Assembly: GCA_016182705.1 (NCBI GenBank)
Contig: JACPGA010000057.1
Location: 1 to 9,153, forward strand
DNA length: 9,153 nucleotides
Direction: 5' to 3'
Source of the DNA: Deltaproteobacteria bacterium
GTDB lineage: Bacteria > Desulfobacterota > GWC2-55-46
The notes beneath the pieces were generated by a model. That model was given only the letters and a program-made list of their open reading frames with translations, did no database searches and was not told where the DNA came from. The position numbers were made by a program, and so were the translations under genes. Below, in pieces: positions 6,700-9,153 of this stretch (position 1 is its first letter; every line of letters starts with the position of its first letter).

Positions 6700-7158
6700 A
6701 TGGACATTAAGGATATAAAGAACATATACAAGTTCCTGAGGGAGACCGACATAGTCGAGTTCGAACTCGAAGGGCCAGACGGCAAGGTCAGGATGAAAAG
6801 GGGGGCCGCCTATGCCGTGAGGGAGTCCTTGCCCTTTGAGGCGCAGGAGTTCAGGGAAGCCCCGAGGGAAGTAAAGAAAGAAGAGCCTGCCCCGGCTCCG
6901 GCCAAGGCGGACAATATCAAGGTAGTCACCTCTCCGATGGTCGGCACTTTCTACCGCTCGCCTTCGCCTGAAGCGGCTTCGTTTATCGAAGTGGGCAGCG
7001 TAGTGAAACCGGCGCAGACCCTGTGCATCATAGAAGCGATGAAGCTGATGAACGAGGTCGAAAGCGAGTTCGGCGGCAAGGTGGTCGCCATTCTCGTGGA
7101 GAACGGCCAGCCGGTCGAGTACGGCGAGCCGCTTTTCCAGATCGAAGCCTCGAAGTAA
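6700..7158 (+). CDS. accB: Biotin carboxyl carrier protein of acetyl-CoA carboxylase
   Basis: It carries the biotin that shuttles CO2 from biotin carboxylase (AccC) to the carboxyltransferase in malonyl-CoA formation. The protein has 152 residues. An N-terminal segment (1-34, [13 protein letters not shown]...) is typical of BCCP. A charged, Pro/Ala-rich linker follows (about 48-70, ending PAPAPAKA). The biotinyl domain (73-151) contains [15 protein letters not shown], the thumb-like insertion of AccB-type carriers, and the biotinylation motif EAMKLMNE with K115 as acceptor. A near-perfect Shine-Dalgarno GGAGG (6691-6695) lies 4 nt before the ATG, the best in the window. It starts 12 nt after the peptidase gene and is followed by accC after 51 nt. 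The carboxyltransferase genes accA and accD are not in this window. Confidence 0.97.
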   Translation: MDIKDIKNIYKFLRETDIVEFELEGPDGKVRMKRGAAYAVRESLPFEAQEFREAPREVKKEEPAPAPAKADNIKVVTSPMVGTFYRSPSPEAASFIEVGSVVKPAQTLCIIEAMKLMNEVESEFGGKVVAILVENGQPVEYGEPLFQIEASK

Positions 7159-7209
7159 TTAAAACAGCGTCGGGCAGCTTTCACGCTGGTCCCGGCCTTC
7201 AGGAATAGA

Positions 7210-8544
7210 ATGTTTAAAAAGATACTTATAGCGAACAGGGGCGAGATCGCGGTCAGGATAATAAGGGCCTGCAAGGAGATGGGCATAAAGTCCCTTGCGG
7301 TATACTCCGAGGCCGACAGGGAAGCCCTGCATACCAGAAACGCCGACGGCGCCATCTGCATCGGCCCGGCCAAGAGCAAGGACAGTTATCTGAATATCAC
7401 CTCCCTCATAAGCGCGATGGAGGTGGCAGACGCTGAAGCGGTGCACCCTGGCTACGGCTTTCTGGCCGAGAATTCGGGTTTTGCCGAGGCTTGCGAAAAG
7501 TGCGGCATCAAGTTCATAGGCCCGACGTCGAACGTCATGCGCCTCATGGGCAACAAGGTGCAGGCCAAGAAGATAGCCGAGGAGCTGAAGGTGCCGGTGC
7601 TTCCCTGGTCGAACAGGGCGCTTTCCGACGAGAAGGACGCCATAGAGGTCTCCAAGAAAATAGGCTTCCCCGTGCTCATAAAGGCCGCTTCAGGCGGCGG
7701 CGGCAGGGGCATGAAGCTCGTGCACACGCAGGCGTCCCTTGCGGCGGCCTTCAACATGGCCAAGACCGAGGCGGTTGCCGCCTTCGGCGACGGCGAGGTA
7801 TTCATTGAGCGGTTCTGCGAACTTCCAAGGCACATAGAGATACAGCTTGTGGCCGACGAGCACGGCAATGTCGTCCACCTCGGCGAAAGGGAATGCTCTA
7901 TTCAGAGGCGTCACCAGAAGATACTGGAAGAGTCTCCTTCGCCTGCCGTGGACGCGAAGCTGCGCCACAAGATAGGCGAGGCGGCCGTGAAGCTCGCCAA
8001 AGGAATAAACTACACGAACGTCGGCACTGTCGAGTTCCTGATGGACAAGAACAAGAACTTCTATTTCATGGAGATGAACACCAGGGTACAGGTCGAGCAC
8101 CCCATAACCGAGCTGGTCACGGGCATCGACCTCGTAAAGGAGCAGATAAAGATAGCCTCCGGCCAGAAGCTCGCCTTCAAGCAGAAGAGCATCTCCATGA
8201 CCGGACACGCCATCGAGTGCAGGATAAACGCCGAAGACCCGAAGACCTTTGTGCCGTGCCCCGGAAAAATAACCGAGCTGATACTCCCTGGCGGCCCCGG
8301 CGTCAGGATTGATACGGCCATATACTGCGGGTATAATGTCCCTCCTCATTATGATAACCTGCTCGCGAAGCTTGTGGTCCATGCCGAAACAAGGCAGGAG
8401 GCCATAATCCGCATGACAAGGGCGCTCGAAGAGTTCCATATAGCCGGGATAAAGACTAATATCCCTCTGCATCTGAAGATCATGAGGGACCACGACTTCA
8501 TTGCCGGAAAGACCGACATAGATTTTCTCTCAAGGTTCACCTGA
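7210..8544 (+). CDS. accC: Biotin carboxylase subunit of acetyl-CoA carboxylase
   Basis: It catalyses ATP- and bicarbonate-dependent carboxylation of biotin on AccB. At 444 residues it has the size of a stand-alone AccC. The N-terminal Rossmann-like domain opens KKILIANRGEIAVRIIRA and includes HPGYGFLAEN (79-88). The ATP-grasp domain contains K116, K158 and the glycine loop ASGGGGRGM (160-168), ERECSIQRRHQK (226-237), and the metal/catalytic residues E275, E288 and R292 in FMEMNTRVQVEHP. The C-terminal domain contains ECRINAEDP. AGGA (7201-7204) lies 5 nt before the ATG. One oddity is at 132-136, where PWSNR replaces the PGSDG seen in E. coli AccC. There is no biotinyl or carboxyltransferase extension, so it is not a pyruvate or propionyl carboxylase subunit, and pairing with the adjacent accB supports AccC. 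Its stop codon directly abuts repeat copy 2. Confidence 0.97.
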   Translation: MFKKILIANRGEIAVRIIRACKEMGIKSLAVYSEADREALHTRNADGAICIGPAKSKDSYLNITSLISAMEVADAEAVHPGYGFLAENSGFAEACEKCGIKFIGPTSNVMRLMGNKVQAKKIAEELKVPVLPWSNRALSDEKDAIEVSKKIGFPVLIKAASGGGGRGMKLVHTQASLAAAFNMAKTEAVAAFGDGEVFIERFCELPRHIEIQLVADEHGNVVHLGERECSIQRRHQKILEESPSPAVDAKLRHKIGEAAVKLAKGINYTNVGTVEFLMDKNKNFYFMEMNTRVQVEHPITELVTGIDLVKEQIKIASGQKLAFKQKSISMTGHAIECRINAEDPKTFVPCPGKITELILPGGPGVRIDTAIYCGYNVPPHYDNLLAKLVVHAETRQEAIIRMTRALEEFHIAGIKTNIPLHLKIMRDHDFIAGKTDIDFLSRFT

Positions 8545-8666
8545 CAGGCCGCCTGAAAAGTCCATCTGCGCTGTTCACTGCAATGCTCGTTTTCTGAGGC
8601 GTACTGAAAAGTACGCCTTATTCCACGCTCCTCGACGAAAAGCACATGGAGCTTGTTCGAAACCTG
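8545..8666 (+). repeat. Palindromic intergenic repeat, copy 2 (122 bp, diverged)
   Basis: This is related to the element at 3125-3247, in the same orientation. Shared blocks are TGACAGGC at the left (with the gene's stop), TCCATCTGCG, the inner hairpin arms GGCGTAC/GTACGCC (8598-8604 / 8611-8617), ATTCCACGCTCCTCGACG (8620-8637) against ATTCCGCGCTCCTCGACG in copy 1, and CATGGAGCTT near the right end. The outer arms no longer pair well beyond CAGG/CCTG and TCCAT/ATGGA, and the middle helix of copy 1 is lost. The inner stem is identical while its loop differs (TGAAAA against ATACAGA). It looks like an older or decaying member of the same family. Confidence 0.78.
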
Positions 8667-8673
8667 TTAGAAT
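8665..8673 (+). promoter_or_regulatory. Possible extended -10 promoter for the lipoate ligase gene
   Basis: TGTTAGAAT matches an extended -10 (TGn followed by TATAAT with one mismatch). No convincing -35 is visible at normal spacing, which extended -10 promoters can tolerate. The TG overlaps the last two bases of repeat copy 2. Transcription would start near 8680 and give a leader of about 60 nt containing the hairpin at 8689-8711. Confidence 0.3.
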
Positions 8674-8688
8674 CTATCTGTCACCCCG

Positions 8689-8711
8689 CGGCGCCCTCGA
8701 TGAGGGCGCCG
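8689..8711 (+). other. GC-rich hairpin in the leader of the lipoate ligase gene
   Basis: CGGCGCCCTC (8689-8698) pairs perfectly with GAGGGCGCCG (8702-8711) around a GAT loop, a 10-bp stem. No T-run follows, so it is not a standard intrinsic terminator. It ends 20 nt before the Shine-Dalgarno of the next gene. It could act as an mRNA-stabilising or pausing structure, or bind a protein as a palindrome; the role is unknown. Confidence 0.6.
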
Positions 8712-8740
8712 TACAATCCCTTCTACAGACTGGAGGCCCT

Positions 8741-9153
8741 TTGGACTGGAGGCTCATTCTCGATGATGACCTGCCGGGCCATGTAAACATGGCAAGGGAC
8801 TCTTCTATCCTACAGGCCCTGGAGGCGGGCTCCGGCGTGCCAACGCTGCGCATCTACGGCTGGGACGCTCCGACCATCTCAATAGGATACCTTCAAAGCC
8901 CGGACCCTTTTCCGGGACTTGGCTTGCCCGTCGTCAGGAGGATAACAGGCGGCAGGGCCGTGGTCCATTTCAGCGAAGTCACTTACTCGGTAACGGGCCT
9001 TATGGACAGCCCCCTTTTCAGCGGCGGGGTAATGGCAGCCTACTCCGTCATAAGCTCTTGCATAATATCAGCGCTTAATGATGCCGGGGTCGAGGCCACT
9101 TACTCGCGCGGGGCGGCCTCCGGCGACAGAAGCGCGGCCTGCTTTCATCCGCC
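8741..9153 (+). CDS. Lipoate-protein ligase A / octanoyltransferase family (3' partial)
   Basis: Members attach lipoate, or transfer octanoate, to a conserved lysine on E2 subunits and GcvH. The window holds 137 codons and the gene runs off the end. The start is TTG at 8741, preceded by GGAGG (8732-8736) at 4 nt. It gives the family-typical opening DWRL, which the first in-frame ATG (8783-8785, residue 15) would remove. Seen in order are YGWDAPTISIGYLQ (39-52), the BPL/LplA hallmark RRITGGRAVVHFSEVTYS (66-83) and AACF (132-135). AACF lies near the region where LplA/LipM proteins have a conserved Cys, but the lysine-containing GxKxxGSAQ motif is outside the window. LplA, LipM and LipL therefore cannot be told apart here, and no symbol is given. 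It stands after a repeat with its own possible promoter, so it may be transcribed separately from accBC. Confidence 0.9.
   Translation, partial: MDWRLILDDDLPGHVNMARDSSILQALEAGSGVPTLRIYGWDAPTISIGYLQSPDPFPGLGLPVVRRITGGRAVVHFSEVTYSVTGLMDSPLFSGGVMAAYSVISSCIISALNDAGVEATYSRGAASGDRSAACFHP

Noticed and set aside
7165..7188. CAGCGT/ACGCTG hairpin between accB and accC as an attenuator
   Set aside because: A 6-bp stem with a 12-nt loop and no T-run is within chance for this GC content; no further support.

Overview
The window reads left to right on the + strand only. It is a compact, moderately GC-rich bacterial chromosome segment carrying core genes. The order is pilQ (5' partial, broken) - aroC - aroK - aroB - small TPR protein - Roadblock/LC7 protein - M24 aminopeptidase - accB - accC - lipoate/octanoate transferase (3' partial). 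Linkage of pilQ with aroK/aroB and of an M24 peptidase with accB-accC is familiar from Proteobacteria and especially from Deltaproteobacteria-like (Desulfobacterota) lineages. The MglB-like Roadblock protein fits that assignment, which is inferred from gene content. Codon use is distinctive: ATA is favoured for Ile and AGG for Arg despite the high GC.

Region 1 (1-1880) holds the C-terminal two thirds of the type IV pilus outer-membrane secretin PilQ. The gene is split: about 15 residues expected in the middle of the N0/STN domain are absent and the frame changes near 752-756. A strong intrinsic terminator (1845-1875) closes it.

Region 2 (1881-4999) is an aromatic amino-acid (shikimate) block: chorismate synthase, shikimate kinase and 3-dehydroquinate synthase. 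A second intrinsic terminator (4960-4999) follows aroB. The aroC-aroK gap is filled by a 123-bp imperfect palindrome.

Region 3 (5000-8544) is probably one transcription unit. A single-TPR protein is translationally coupled to a Roadblock/LC7 protein, followed by an Xaa-Pro-type M24 peptidase and the biotin carboxyl carrier and biotin carboxylase subunits of acetyl-CoA carboxylase, which start fatty-acid synthesis. The two small proteins probably form a functional pair; their partner (perhaps a small GTPase) is not in the window.

Region 4 (8545-9153) starts with a second, diverged copy of the palindrome. Then come an extended -10-like site, a 10-bp GC hairpin and a TTG-initiated gene of the lipoate-protein ligase A / octanoyltransferase family that runs off the end.

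The least ordinary content is the two-copy palindromic element, which in both places begins directly after the stop codon of the preceding gene, and the lesion in pilQ. I saw no tRNA, rRNA, CRISPR array, transposase or complete mobile element, and no believable minus-strand gene.
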